A stretch of 64,000 nt of DNA from Pseudalkalibacillus sp051842935 (GTDB lineage: Bacteria; Bacillota; Bacilli; Bacillales; Fictibacillaceae): positions 310,001 through 374,000 of the forward strand of contig NZ_JBPXRR010000001.1 of assembly GCF_051842935.1 (NCBI RefSeq), in the 5' to 3' direction. Shown here one piece after another: positions 32,302-41,142 of the stretch. Within the stretch, counting starts at the first letter, position 1, and every line of letters starts with the position of its first letter. The notes under the pieces are model-generated. The model ran no database searches, was not told the origin of the DNA, and saw nothing but the letters and a program-made list of their open reading frames with translations. The translations under genes and the position numbers were made by a program.

Positions 32302-34325
32302 CGATTCAATTGATTCAGAAGCCAGCCGTACAAAAGACAAGCAAGGAGTCCATGCTAGAAGAGGAAGTCAATTGTGTCAAGTACGTCATGAAACAGAAAC
32401 CCGCCTATGTTGCCCACTATTTCGGAAATCTGGAGAGAGGGAGGAAGGGTATTCTACATAAATTAGCTTCCGCCATCCTCCGGGAAGACATCAACGGCTT
32501 ATATTCACAAGCCATCAATCTGAGAAAGATCGGTTCGGCCCTTGTGATCACAATGAATGGCGAAAAGGAGTTACCCGACCATTTTTATAATAAGATCGAG
32601 CGGTATCCGTTTCTTGAAGGGATGACGTATAAAATCGCTCAACTTCAACATTCGGTCCTTGTATTCCCGATTAAAAATGAGTTTGCGTATCACCGGATCG
32701 AAACGACCGATGACATCCTGCACATCAGTTCAGAAGAGATGACGACGATTTCTGTTGCCTCTGATTTGTTGAAGGTGATTTATGAGGGTGAAGAGAAACC
32801 GGAGAATCTTGACGCGTTCATCTCGGAATTGGATAACGGGGCTGCCAACTTGACGCTCGCGTACATGTTTGATGATGTGTGGAAGGATGAAGTACAGGAA
32901 GAAGCTCGCCATCTGGGTTCAGAAAGCACAATGGATTATCTCTCGAAGAAAAGAGAGACCGATGCATCCTTTTCACCGAGCCTGTTCTTTGAGCAGCTCG
33001 TTTTGGAGGGGCATCATCTTCATCCAGGTGCGAAGACGAAAATCGGTCTATCGGAGAACGATGTGTTCCGCTATTCACCGGAATTCCATCAAGCTTTCGA
33101 CGTCCGGTTTGTGGCAGTCGAGCGTGAATGGGTGGTCTCGACAACTCCTGAGACGAAGCGATTGTTAGACGATTTTTACCCGGAGGAATTGGAACAGTGT
33201 CTCATTGAATTAACAGAACGCGGATACGATCCTGAACAATTCGACGTCATCCCTGTCCATGAATGGCAGTATGAGAATGCGATTCAAACCATATACCGAG
33301 ACGAGCTGGAAACAGGTAAGATCATTTTGATTGAAAACGTCACGTTAAAAGCAGAAGCGACTTCTTCGTTCCGAACCGTATATCCGAAGGATCGCACGAA
33401 GCCTGCGTTGAAGCTTGCGGTCAACAGCCAGATGACTTCGACGGTCCGATCCATCTCGACTCAGACGGCACTGAACTCGACCCTTTTTACAGAAATGATG
33501 ACATCCCTTATGGAAAAAGAGGTACACCTAACGAACTTTATTCCGTTGAATGAAGTGGCGGGTGCAGCCTTTAAATCTGATGAAGAGTTGAAAAGCCGGA
33601 ATTTGACGATGCTCATGCGGGAAAGCATCGAGGATCAACTTCAGGACGAGGAACTTGCCATTGCCGGACCTGCATTATATGCGACATCACCGATCACCGG
33701 GAAGACGATCCTATCTGAGCTGATCAACCAGTATGCGGAAGAGAACAATTTGACGAAAAACCGGGCAGCCTTCCCGTTTTTTGAAGACTACATCACGACC
33801 GTCATCCCGGGTTATCTCACTTTGATGGTGAAGTACGGCATCGCGCTCGAAGGGCACTTGCAGAACAGCATCCCTGTTTTCAAGAATGGTCGATTGTCCC
33901 GTTTCTTTTTCCGAGATTGGGGAGGCTCTCGCATCTACAGAGAACGCTTGAATCATCAAGGGATGGACATCTCGTTCACACCTGGATCCATTTCCGTTAC
34001 CAATGACGTGAACGAAATGCACAATAAGCTTTATTACACAGTGTTCCAAAACCATCTCGGTGAAATCATCCGCATGCTCGTCCAATATTCTGGCATCCGT
34101 GAGGAAGAGTTCTGGAAACGGGTGAAAAAGGTTTGCGCAACGACACTCCGTTCTTTAGCGGCTGAAAAAGGGCTCGCTGAAAACATCTCTCAGGATGAAG
34201 CGTTCCTTTACCAGCCGATCGTCAAACATAAGTCTTTGACGAAAATGCGATTGGAGAACGGAAAAGGCTATAGCTATAGTGAGGTAGCCAATCCGCTACA
34301 TTGTGCGGATCCGTCCGATGATTGA
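32298..34325 (+). CDS. IucA/IucC family siderophore synthetase (second)
   Basis: 675 residues, a paralog of the preceding gene with the matching motifs GHHLHPGAKTKIGLSEND, IPVHEWQYEN and KLAVNSQMTSTVRSIS, ending in a C-terminal domain with VFQNHLGEIIRMLVQY. Two different NIS synthetases in tandem suggest a siderophore built from two successive carboxylate-amine condensations. The ATG overlaps the previous stop (ATGA). Confidence 0.93.
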   Translation: MTIQLIQKPAVQKTSKESMLEEEVNCVKYVMKQKPAYVAHYFGNLERGRKGILHKLASAILREDINGLYSQAINLRKIGSALVITMNGEKELPDHFYNKIERYPFLEGMTYKIAQLQHSVLVFPIKNEFAYHRIETTDDILHISSEEMTTISVASDLLKVIYEGEEKPENLDAFISELDNGAANLTLAYMFDDVWKDEVQEEARHLGSESTMDYLSKKRETDASFSPSLFFEQLVLEGHHLHPGAKTKIGLSENDVFRYSPEFHQAFDVRFVAVEREWVVSTTPETKRLLDDFYPEELEQCLIELTERGYDPEQFDVIPVHEWQYENAIQTIYRDELETGKIILIENVTLKAEATSSFRTVYPKDRTKPALKLAVNSQMTSTVRSISTQTALNSTLFTEMMTSLMEKEVHLTNFIPLNEVAGAAFKSDEELKSRNLTMLMRESIEDQLQDEELAIAGPALYATSPITGKTILSELINQYAEENNLTKNRAAFPFFEDYITTVIPGYLTLMVKYGIALEGHLQNSIPVFKNGRLSRFFFRDWGGSRIYRERLNHQGMDISFTPGSISVTNDVNEMHNKLYYTVFQNHLGEIIRMLVQYSGIREEEFWKRVKKVCATTLRSLAAEKGLAENISQDEAFLYQPIVKHKSLTKMRLENGKGYSYSEVANPLHCADPSDD

Positions 34326-35553
34326 GAAACTGCCTGGATTCATCCAAGCCAATCGTTCATTTGCGTTGAGAGTCCAATCATTCCGCCATTTTCTGTTTGG
34401 CAGTTTCGTCGTACGTACGACCGATTGGATGGACCTGACCTTGTTGAACTGGCTTGTCTATCAATGGACGCAATCCCCCGTTGCACTCGGTATTTTGAAC
34501 GCGTGCCGGCTGCTTCCGATTTTGTTGTGCGGGCTGCAAGCTGGTGTCCTTGCCGATCGGTACAGTCGTAAAAAAGTGCTCATGTTTAGCTACGCCGGAA
34601 TTTTTGCAAGCACGCTCTTTCTCGCGTACATGGTCTATGCTGATTTTTCAATAGTATGGCTTTATGTGCTGGTGTTTGCCAGGTCGCTCTTCATGACGGT
34701 CGAGGTGCCTGTCCGGAACGCGTTCTTGTCTGATCTTGTGGAAGCTGATCAACTTCCGAATGCCATCTCACTGCAAACCATGGTCATCAATGTAGCGCGA
34801 ATGGTTGGACCAGCGTTAGCGGGCTGGATGTTGTTGAAAATGGAGGCACCGATTCTCTTCGTCCTGATCGGATTAGGGACATTGGTCATCATGGCATCCT
34901 TGAATGGCATCAGTGTGGAGGAAGAAAAGCGAGTGCCGATTGAACGCTCGGTCAAATCGGACAAGTCGGATTTGAAAGAAACCTTCCAGTATATAAAAGA
35001 AAACCGCTTGATCGTATCGATTCTGTTGATGGCTGTCGCACCGATGGTTTTCGGATTCCCTTATACGACGATGCTCCCCTTGTTCGTCGAGGAACTGATG
35101 GGGATGGGGCCGGATGGCTTTGGCCTGCTGCTTTCTGCATCCTCTGTCGGAGCAATCATCGCAACATTGGTCCTATCGGTAAAACCACCGAGTCATCAGG
35201 GGAAGATCCTGATTTTCTCCGCCCTCGGCTTTGGGCTGTTTCTCGGATGCTTCATCCTGTTCAGCGCAAGCTACTTTTTATCGATCGTTCTCATGTTGGT
35301 GGTCGGCTTTACAAGTCAGTTGTACCGTACGACAAGCCGGATCACCCTTCAGATGCAAGTGGCGGATGCATTACGTGGAAGGGTGTTGAGCATCGCATTA
35401 ATGGACAGGGCATACATTCCACTAGGCGCGCTATTGATCGGTGTCATTGCTGCACAATTCGGAGCGATGACGGCAGGGTTGTTCATGGGGTTCGGATGCT
35501 TCGCTGTCACCTTACTCATCGTTTGGAAACGACCAGATTTATGGAACACTTAA
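34318..35553 (+). CDS. MFS transporter, probable siderophore exporter
   Basis: About 411 residues and 12 hydrophobic segments with the MFS loop GVLADRYSRKKVLM (motif A). It resembles the EntS/SfaA-type exporters that accompany NIS clusters. ATG 34318 overlaps the synthetase stop by 8 bp; GTG 34303 is an alternative start, and neither has a clear ribosome binding site, which fits translational coupling. Its position inside the operon argues for export of the newly made siderophore. Confidence 0.87.
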   Translation: MIEKLPGFIQANRSFALRVQSFRHFLFGSFVVRTTDWMDLTLLNWLVYQWTQSPVALGILNACRLLPILLCGLQAGVLADRYSRKKVLMFSYAGIFASTLFLAYMVYADFSIVWLYVLVFARSLFMTVEVPVRNAFLSDLVEADQLPNAISLQTMVINVARMVGPALAGWMLLKMEAPILFVLIGLGTLVIMASLNGISVEEEKRVPIERSVKSDKSDLKETFQYIKENRLIVSILLMAVAPMVFGFPYTTMLPLFVEELMGMGPDGFGLLLSASSVGAIIATLVLSVKPPSHQGKILIFSALGFGLFLGCFILFSASYFLSIVLMLVVGFTSQLYRTTSRITLQMQVADALRGRVLSIALMDRAYIPLGALLIGVIAAQFGAMTAGLFMGFGCFAVTLLIVWKRPDLWNT

Positions 35554-35569
35554 GTTGGAGGAAGAGCAC

Positions 35570-36781
35570 ATGCTGACAATCGAAAAGAATGCAGTACAAC
35601 GATATTTGGAAAATAAATTACACACACGAGGAAACGAAGAGCCAATTTGTGCGTATGTCTATGACCTCGATCGCCTGAAGGAGCATGCGGAAACAATCAA
35701 GCAGAGCTTACCGCCGTTTTGCCGGTTGTATTATGCGGTAAAAGCCAACCCCGAGCGGCCGATACTCGAAACGCTGGAACCGATCATCGACGGGTTTGAA
35801 GTCGCTTCGCAAGGCGAGATGACGAAACTCGGAACGTTGACTGAAAAACCGATGCTCTTTGGCGGACCTGGAAAAAAAGATCAGGAGATCCGTGCGGCGC
35901 TTCAGACGAACGTAGAGTACTTGAATGTAGAAAGCTTTCATGAATTGAACCGGATGGCGTATATCGCTGAACAAATGGATGTCCGCATACCGGTATTGAT
36001 TCGAGTGAACCTGAGCACGAACGTTTCCGAAAGCCACATCCGCATGTCGGGTGTTCCGACACAATTCGGAGTGGATGAGCGAGACATACCGGCGTTGATT
36101 ACAAAAGCGCTCGGTTGTGAACACATCGACATCAAAGGGTTTCACTTCCATGCGATGTCCAACAACCTGGACGCAGAAGCACATCTGAAATTCATCCAGT
36201 TGTGCATTGAAAAGTCCTTGTACTGGCGTGAAGAATTTAAGTTGGATGCTCCCATCATCAATGTCGGCGGCGGAATCGGCATCAATTACTGGGACCCGGA
36301 ACAGCCTTTTGACTGGTCGGTGCTTGCAGAAGGTTTACATCGTTTCCACCACTATTATGAAAAAGAAAACCTCACGCTGTTCTTGGAGATTGGACGATAC
36401 ATGACAGCAGAATGCGGATCTTATCTGGCGGAAGTGTTGGATGTGAAAACGAATCATGGTGAGCACTTTGCAGTATTGCGAGGCGGGTCGCACCATTTAC
36501 GCCTCCCGGCCGCATGGAAGATTAGCCATCCATTCGAGGTGTATCCGGTTGAGGATTGGCGTTACCCGTTCGAACGGCCGGGGATTATGGGTGATGTTGT
36601 AACGGTTGCGGGTGAACTATGTACGCCGAATGACGTGCTCGTCCGGAAAGAACACGTTCAGCAGCTGCGTGCAGGTGATGTGATGATCTTCCGTTTTGCA
36701 GGAGCATACGGATGGACGATTTCCCACCATGATTTTTTAAGCCATCCTCATCCCGATCACGTTTTTATTAAAAAAGATTGA
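35570..36781 (+). CDS. Type III PLP-dependent decarboxylase/racemase-like enzyme
   Basis: 403 residues from ATG 35570, with GGAGGAAGAG upstream. It has an alanine racemase/diaminopimelate decarboxylase fold: PLP lysine in YYAVKANPERP, GFHFHAMS, GGGIGINYW, EIGRYMTAECG, and the active-site Cys in GELCTPNDVL. Related enzymes in siderophore operons (SbnH, PvsE, SfaC types) supply or modify the amine building block. Here it would either decarboxylate an amino acid or condensation product, or racemise ornithine. Last enzyme gene of the operon. Confidence 0.85.
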   Translation: MLTIEKNAVQRYLENKLHTRGNEEPICAYVYDLDRLKEHAETIKQSLPPFCRLYYAVKANPERPILETLEPIIDGFEVASQGEMTKLGTLTEKPMLFGGPGKKDQEIRAALQTNVEYLNVESFHELNRMAYIAEQMDVRIPVLIRVNLSTNVSESHIRMSGVPTQFGVDERDIPALITKALGCEHIDIKGFHFHAMSNNLDAEAHLKFIQLCIEKSLYWREEFKLDAPIINVGGGIGINYWDPEQPFDWSVLAEGLHRFHHYYEKENLTLFLEIGRYMTAECGSYLAEVLDVKTNHGEHFAVLRGGSHHLRLPAAWKISHPFEVYPVEDWRYPFERPGIMGDVVTVAGELCTPNDVLVRKEHVQQLRAGDVMIFRFAGAYGWTISHHDFLSHPHPDHVFIKKD

Positions 36782-36840
36782 TATTGAAAGCTGACTCGAT
36801 TACGATGGAATTAACTTGAATGGAAAAGGAGGGTGACACA

Positions 36841-36954
36841 ATGTTTGAAATGGGTATGGACTGCATGAAACGTTTTATCGCGTTCATGAGTACCATTTTT
36901 GGGATTTTGCGCTTCAACGGAACCAGTGTGTCCTTTTTTAGGCAAATTCCATAA
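36841..36954 (+). CDS. Candidate 37-residue protein at the end of the siderophore operon
   Basis: ATG 36841 has a near-perfect AAGGAGGG (36826-36833) 7 nt upstream. The product starts MFEMGMDCMKRFIAFMSTIF and continues GILRFNGTSVSFFRQIP, an amphipathic Met-rich peptide with a short hydrophobic core. It lies 59 bp after the PLP enzyme and before two terminators, so it is likely in the same Fur-controlled transcript. No homologue is known to me. Confidence 0.5.
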   Translation: MFEMGMDCMKRFIAFMSTIFGILRFNGTSVSFFRQIP

Positions 36955-37003
36955 CCCTTTCATCAACATTGAATAAGTTACCTTTCATCGGATTTTATTT
37001 GGA

Positions 37004-37036
37004 AGAGAAAAGGGACTGCCTTTTCTCTTTTCATTT
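37004..37036 (+). terminator. First terminator after the siderophore operon
   Basis: AGAGAAAAGG (37004-37013) pairs with CCTTTTCTCT (37019-37028), followed by TTTCATTTT. Confidence 0.85.
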
Positions 37037-37055
37037 TGAAAAAACAGGAGCATCC

Positions 37056-37091
37056 AACCACAGGTAAAGCTTATTTGCCTGTGGTTTTTTG
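37056..37091 (+). terminator. Second terminator after the siderophore operon
   Basis: AACCACAGG (37056-37064) pairs with CCTGTGGTT (37078-37086), followed by TTTT. The next gene follows directly, so this may also work as an attenuator for it. Confidence 0.8.
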
Positions 37092-37108
37092 TGTTTAGGA
37101 GGATTTAT

Positions 37109-38287
37109 ATGTTTCGTAATCGCAATATCAATATGATTTATTTATACATTTTCTTCGGTCAGCTTTTCTTTGACCGCGCACTCTGGGTCATCTACTTGAG
37201 TGATTCAGGCTTGTCGCTCGGTGAAATCGGCATCATTGAGGCAATTCTGCACTTGAGCATCGTCTTATTCGAACTTCCGACCGGTATGATTGCCGACCTT
37301 TATGGGCGAAAAATCAGCATCCTCATAGGGAGCGTGTTGAGCATCGGCTATGCCGGATTCATGTTGATCAGTGATTCGTTGACCCTTTTCGGTTTGGCGT
37401 TCGTGTCGCTTGGAGTAGGGTTGACCTTCCATTCGGGCGCGCAACAAGCGCTCGCATATGATACGTTGAGGGAAGTGAACCGTGAGAAGGACTACACGAG
37501 AGTGTTCGGCAACATGACCGCACTTGCCTTATTGTCCCTCAGTTTTGCGAAACTCGCTGGAGGCTTGATGGCAGAAGTCAGCTGGGAGTGGGTGTATGGC
37601 GGTATGATCGTCATGCAGGTGCTCGCGTTGATTCCAGTGTTACTACTTCACGAACCTGAGCGGGAGATGAGGGTGGTCGAACGGAAGGGGATTCTGCAAA
37701 CGTGGCGGGACCAGTTTGTAAGTGGTCTTATCGTTTGGAAGGAGAATCCACCGGTACGTGTGCCGATTGTCCTGTTCATCGCTGTCAGCACAGTGCTCGT
37801 CATCTTGACATTTTACGGTCAGGAATACTTTACGAGGCTCGGATACTCCTCGTTTGTCATCGGCGTCATTTTTACAGTGGATGGATTGTTGGGTGTAGTG
37901 ATGGCAAAGCTAGCATACCGTTTGGAGCAAAGGTGGGCGTTCTTCTCAATCGTCAAATACGGCTATGCGTTCTACCTGCTCTTTTTCGTGTTGTTCATCG
38001 TGTCACCGCGCCACGGAATCGTGTTGTCTTTCCTTGCACTCGCGCAACTGGTGACGCTATTCGAGCCAGTTTTCTCGAACTTCATCCAGAACATGTTGAG
38101 CAGCGATGTGCGCTCCACCTTTTTCTCGTTGATCAGTTTGGTGGAAAGCTTCGTGATCATGGTCGGGTTCCCAGCTTTCGGCTACGCGATCGAGCACATC
38201 GGGTTCGAAAACGGCTTTTTGGTGCTGCTTCTACTGCTCGTTGCGATTTATGCTGCCGTGCTTCTTAAACCGAAAAAAGCATTTTAA
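37109..38287 (+). CDS. MFS transporter
   Basis: 392 residues from ATG 37109 (TTAGGAGGA 6 nt upstream). Twelve hydrophobic segments and MFS motif A as GMIADLYGRKISILIG. The N-terminus FRNRNINMIYLYIFFGQLFFDRALWV fits a drug-exporter-like branch common in Bacillus. Its relation to the siderophore operon upstream is unclear because two terminators separate them. Confidence 0.87.
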   Translation: MFRNRNINMIYLYIFFGQLFFDRALWVIYLSDSGLSLGEIGIIEAILHLSIVLFELPTGMIADLYGRKISILIGSVLSIGYAGFMLISDSLTLFGLAFVSLGVGLTFHSGAQQALAYDTLREVNREKDYTRVFGNMTALALLSLSFAKLAGGLMAEVSWEWVYGGMIVMQVLALIPVLLLHEPEREMRVVERKGILQTWRDQFVSGLIVWKENPPVRVPIVLFIAVSTVLVILTFYGQEYFTRLGYSSFVIGVIFTVDGLLGVVMAKLAYRLEQRWAFFSIVKYGYAFYLLFFVLFIVSPRHGIVLSFLALAQLVTLFEPVFSNFIQNMLSSDVRSTFFSLISLVESFVIMVGFPAFGYAIEHIGFENGFLVLLLLLVAIYAAVLLKPKKAF

Positions 38288-38353
38288 AGATGTAGAGGAT
38301 GACGTTTCGTCATCCTCATCCATATTGGAATTGTGTAGGTAGATTTTACTGAA

Positions 38354-38467
38354 TTCTAAAACCGGAGTGGTTTTTTCTAAGACGGAGCACAGATTTTCTA
38401 AAACTGTGCCTGATTTTTCTAAAACACCCCGCTGTTTTTCTAAAACGAAGCACCATTTTTCTAAAAT
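38354..38467. repeat. Intergenic array of six TTCTAAAAC words, exact 21-bp period (array C)
   Basis: The word starts at 38354, 38375, 38396, 38417, 38438 and 38459, exactly 21 bp apart. Copies read TTCTAAAAC, TTCTAAGAC, TTCTAAAAC, TTCTAAAAC, TTCTAAAAC and TTCTAAAAT, usually preceded by extra T. The 9-12 bases between words are unrelated. The array sits after a hairpin (38295-38317) at the end of the MFS gene. The remaining gap to the AbgT promoter (38468-38751) shows only scattered CTAG words. Confidence 0.9.
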
Positions 38468-38751
38468 CGACCGCATTTCATGCATGATCGCTCAAAATCA
38501 CCCCTCGCAAAGCTCTCAAAAACTAGTACATCCATACCGTTTTTCACTTTTTCTATCACAAATCGTTCTGATTCCTAAACTTCTAGCATAAACTGATAGA
38601 TTGCCGTGTTTCTGGGCCTTCTGGGCATCATGAGCGGACAACCACAATCTAGGAAGTTCTCATCATCAATCTGGAAATGACAGCCCTTTCCTACAATCAT
38701 TTTTAGCTTAAAAGAACTAGCACCCGATTCTAGCACGACGCTCACACCAAG

Positions 38752-38780
38752 TTGTCTTCCTGCGAACGTATCTGTACAAT
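38752..38780 (+). promoter_or_regulatory. Promoter of the AbgT transporter gene
   Basis: TTGTCT (38752-38757) and TACAAT (38775-38780) with a 17-bp spacer, about 38 bp before the start codon. Confidence 0.6.
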
Positions 38781-38818
38781 AATACGAAAAATTCAGACAT
38801 TTTCAGCAGGGAGTGGTT

Positions 38819-40384
38819 ATGATGAGCGTTCCACAGCACAAACTCGAAAACAAACAGGCACATTCCAAAAGGAGAGGAATTTTCAACAAATTCCTCGATT
38901 GGATTGAACGTTACGGCAACAAACTGCCGGATGTATTGACGCTGTTTGTTATTTTCACCGGAATCATCTTGTTTGCATCCTACGTGGCAAGCAAGCTGAA
39001 CTGGAGTGCCGTCAATCCGGCAACGAATGAAACTGTCAACGCCGTCAACTTGATCGACGGAAAAGGGATCGTGAAGATCCTCACCGAGATGGTGAACAAC
39101 TTCATGGCCTTCCCGCCGCTCGGTCTCGTACTCGTCGTCATGCTCGGTGTCGGACTCGCGGAATCGACGGGGCTCGTATCGGCTTTCATGCGGAAGGTCG
39201 TACTCGCTTCACCGAAAACGTTGATCCTGCCGATCATCGTCGTCATCGGAATTTTCGGAAATGCGGCAGCCGACGCGGCACTTATCGTACTACCGCCAAT
39301 CGCGGCGTTCGTTTTCATGACGATGGGTCGGCATCCGATCGCAGGTCTCGCACTCGGCTACGCTTCAGTGGCAGGGGGATTCAGTGCGAACTTGATCCTT
39401 AGCATGCTGGATGTGTTGCTCGCCGGTTTTACCGAATCGAGTGCCCATATCGTTGATAAAAGTTACAAAGCCAATCCAGCGATGAACTACTACTTCCTGA
39501 TCGCTTCGACCTTCGTCCTTGTGCCAGTGGCGGTGTTCGTCTGTTCGAAAATCGTCGAGCCCCGTCTCGGTACGTATACGCTGAACGCGCAAGTGGACAC
39601 GGAAACGAAACTGAAAAAAAGCGAGCGAAGAGGGCTTACCTGGGCTGGTATCGGAGTTTTCGCCTATATCGCTTTATTGTGTGTTCTGACGATTCCAGAA
39701 GGCGGTTTGTTCCGGAACGCCGAGACGGGGTCGCTCATCGAGGACTCCCCATTCATGAATGGCATCGTGCCGATCATGTTGTTCTTCTTTTTCATACCGG
39801 CGTTGCTTTATGGAATCGGTGCGAAGGTGATCAAATCCGATAAGGACGTGGCAGAGCATTTGACGAAGGCGATGTCCGGCATGGGGTATTACATCGTGCT
39901 AGCGTTCATCGCAGCGCAGATGATTACGTACTTCAACTGGAGCAATCTCGGAACGATCATTGCCATCAAAGGGGCGGATTTCTTGAAGGAATCGGGCATG
40001 ACAGGTTTGCCGCTACTCCTGGCGTTCATCCTGTTCTGTGCGCTCATCAACTTGCTCATCGCGAGTTCATCTGCCAAGTGGGCTTTGCTCGGTCCGGTGT
40101 TCGTACCGATGTTCATGTTCATGGACTACAGCCCGGCATTCACGCAGATGGCGTACCGGATTGGTGACTCGATTACGAACGCGGTGACACCGATGCTAGC
40201 GTACTTTGCCATCCTGCTCACCTTTGCGAAAAAGTACGACCCTAAGATGGGCGTCGGGACGCTCATCTCCGTCCTGCTGCCTTACTCGATCGGTTTTGCA
40301 ATCTTCTGGATGCTTCTTTTCGCCGTCTGGTATTGGCTCGGTCTGCCGCTCGGACCTGGCGAATACATCCATTTGGATCAATAG
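38819..40384 (+). CDS. AbgT family transporter
   Basis: 521 residues from ATG 38819 (CAGGGAGTGG upstream). Multiple hydrophobic segments and family blocks VLVVMLGVGLAESTGLVSAFMRK, GNAAADAALIVLPPIAAFVF and LLIASSSAKWALLGPVFVPMFM. AbgT proteins import p-aminobenzoyl-glutamate or export sulfonamides with the proton gradient. It is a single gene, flanked on both sides by 21-bp arrays in opposite orientation. Confidence 0.92.
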   Translation: MMSVPQHKLENKQAHSKRRGIFNKFLDWIERYGNKLPDVLTLFVIFTGIILFASYVASKLNWSAVNPATNETVNAVNLIDGKGIVKILTEMVNNFMAFPPLGLVLVVMLGVGLAESTGLVSAFMRKVVLASPKTLILPIIVVIGIFGNAAADAALIVLPPIAAFVFMTMGRHPIAGLALGYASVAGGFSANLILSMLDVLLAGFTESSAHIVDKSYKANPAMNYYFLIASTFVLVPVAVFVCSKIVEPRLGTYTLNAQVDTETKLKKSERRGLTWAGIGVFAYIALLCVLTIPEGGLFRNAETGSLIEDSPFMNGIVPIMLFFFFIPALLYGIGAKVIKSDKDVAEHLTKAMSGMGYYIVLAFIAAQMITYFNWSNLGTIIAIKGADFLKESGMTGLPLLLAFILFCALINLLIASSSAKWALLGPVFVPMFMFMDYSPAFTQMAYRIGDSITNAVTPMLAYFAILLTFAKKYDPKMGVGTLISVLLPYSIGFAIFWMLLFAVWYWLGLPLGPGEYIHLDQ

Positions 40385-40388
40385 GAAA

Positions 40389-40416
40389 AAGCACCAGTCC
40401 ATTGAGACTGGTGCTT
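40389..40416. terminator. Terminator hairpin after abgT-like gene
   Basis: AAGCACCAGTC (40389-40399) pairs perfectly with GACTGGTGCTT (40406-40416). The T run is weak on the plus strand. Confidence 0.65.
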
Positions 40417-40469
40417 CCTTATGGGTTTTTGAGGCTTGCCTGGAAGCGTTCCAGCCAAGGAGAAGCGGT

Positions 40470-40583
40470 GTTTTAGAAAAAATGGCTTCGGTTTTCGAAA
40501 ATCGAGCTTCGGTTTTAGAAAAAAGCAGTTGTGTTTCACAAAAACACAGCTTAGTCTTATAAATTCGGACAAACGTTTTATAA
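40470..40583. repeat. Intergenic array of six GTTTTAGAA words, exact 21-bp period (array D)
   Basis: Words start at 40470, 40491, 40512, 40533, 40554 and 40575, exactly 21 bp apart: GTTTTAGAA, GTTTTCGAA, GTTTTAGAA, GTTTCACAA, GTCTTATAA, GTTTTATAA. This is the reverse complement orientation of the word in array C, on the other side of the AbgT gene. It lies between convergent genes. Confidence 0.88.
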
Positions 40584-40661
40584 ATCGGGACTTACTTACT
40601 ATCCCAACTACCAAACACCAAAATGCAAATACTGGAAAAAACAAGCCCCTCCCGCCACCAT

Positions 40662-40892
40662 TTAGTGTCGTAAGTAACGTCTCTTTGAATAATGGAACCG
40701 GTCGTTTTGATCGTCTCCTTTTCCAAACTCAAGAGATTCCAAAATCCTCTCTTCGGTATAACCTGTCAATCTCGAAATACGCTGAACATCGGGGAATTTC
40801 TTTTGAATCTTTAGTTCGTTTGTAATGACCGACTGACAAACATTTAGTACATGCTCATAACGGTTATGGGAGTCTTTGTAAAAGTCATCCAC
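40662..40892 (-). CDS. Small sigma region 3-like helix-turn-helix protein
   Basis: 76 residues. The segment ITNELKIQKKFPDVQRISRLTGYTEERILESLEFG resembles sigma factor region 3 (xxLGREPTxxEIAxxLGxxxExVxxxLE). The C-terminus is basic. No region 2 or 4 is present, so it cannot be a complete sigma factor. It may bind RNA polymerase or DNA. The ribosome binding site is weak. Confidence 0.5.
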   Translation of the reverse strand: MDDFYKDSHNRYEHVLNVCQSVITNELKIQKKFPDVQRISRLTGYTEERILESLEFGKGDDQNDRFHYSKRRYLRH

Positions 40893-41142
40893 GGTTCATT
40901 ATCCCTCATTTTTTACAATGATTGAAGTGGATGGGGGAGGGCCTTCTTACCCACTTCCCAAAATTCGACCCTCCTAAACGTAGGAGGGAAGACCGAATAG
41001 TATGTTGGTTCTATTTTATGGAAAAGAGGTTTCAACCCTTGTCACGCGGGCTATTATTAGTTTGATTATTCGCTTTGCGTCCATAAATGAACTATGCGAA
41101 AGTAGAGTCTTCACGACTCTGAAGAAAGAAGGATGGTGAAAC

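Noticed and set aside
36994..37091. Riboswitch between the siderophore operon and the second MFS gene
   Set aside because: The two hairpins are explained as simple tandem terminators. No conserved riboswitch motif was recognised.
38295..38317. Perfect hairpin GAGGATGACG/CGTCATCCTC after the second MFS gene as a terminator
   Set aside because: No T tract follows, so intrinsic termination is doubtful. It is mentioned only as a border of the 21-bp array.
40973..40992. Hairpin CCCTCCT/AGGAGGG as a terminator
   Set aside because: It has no T run on either strand and lies in a promoter-side region. It may be a regulatory element, but nothing supports a specific role.
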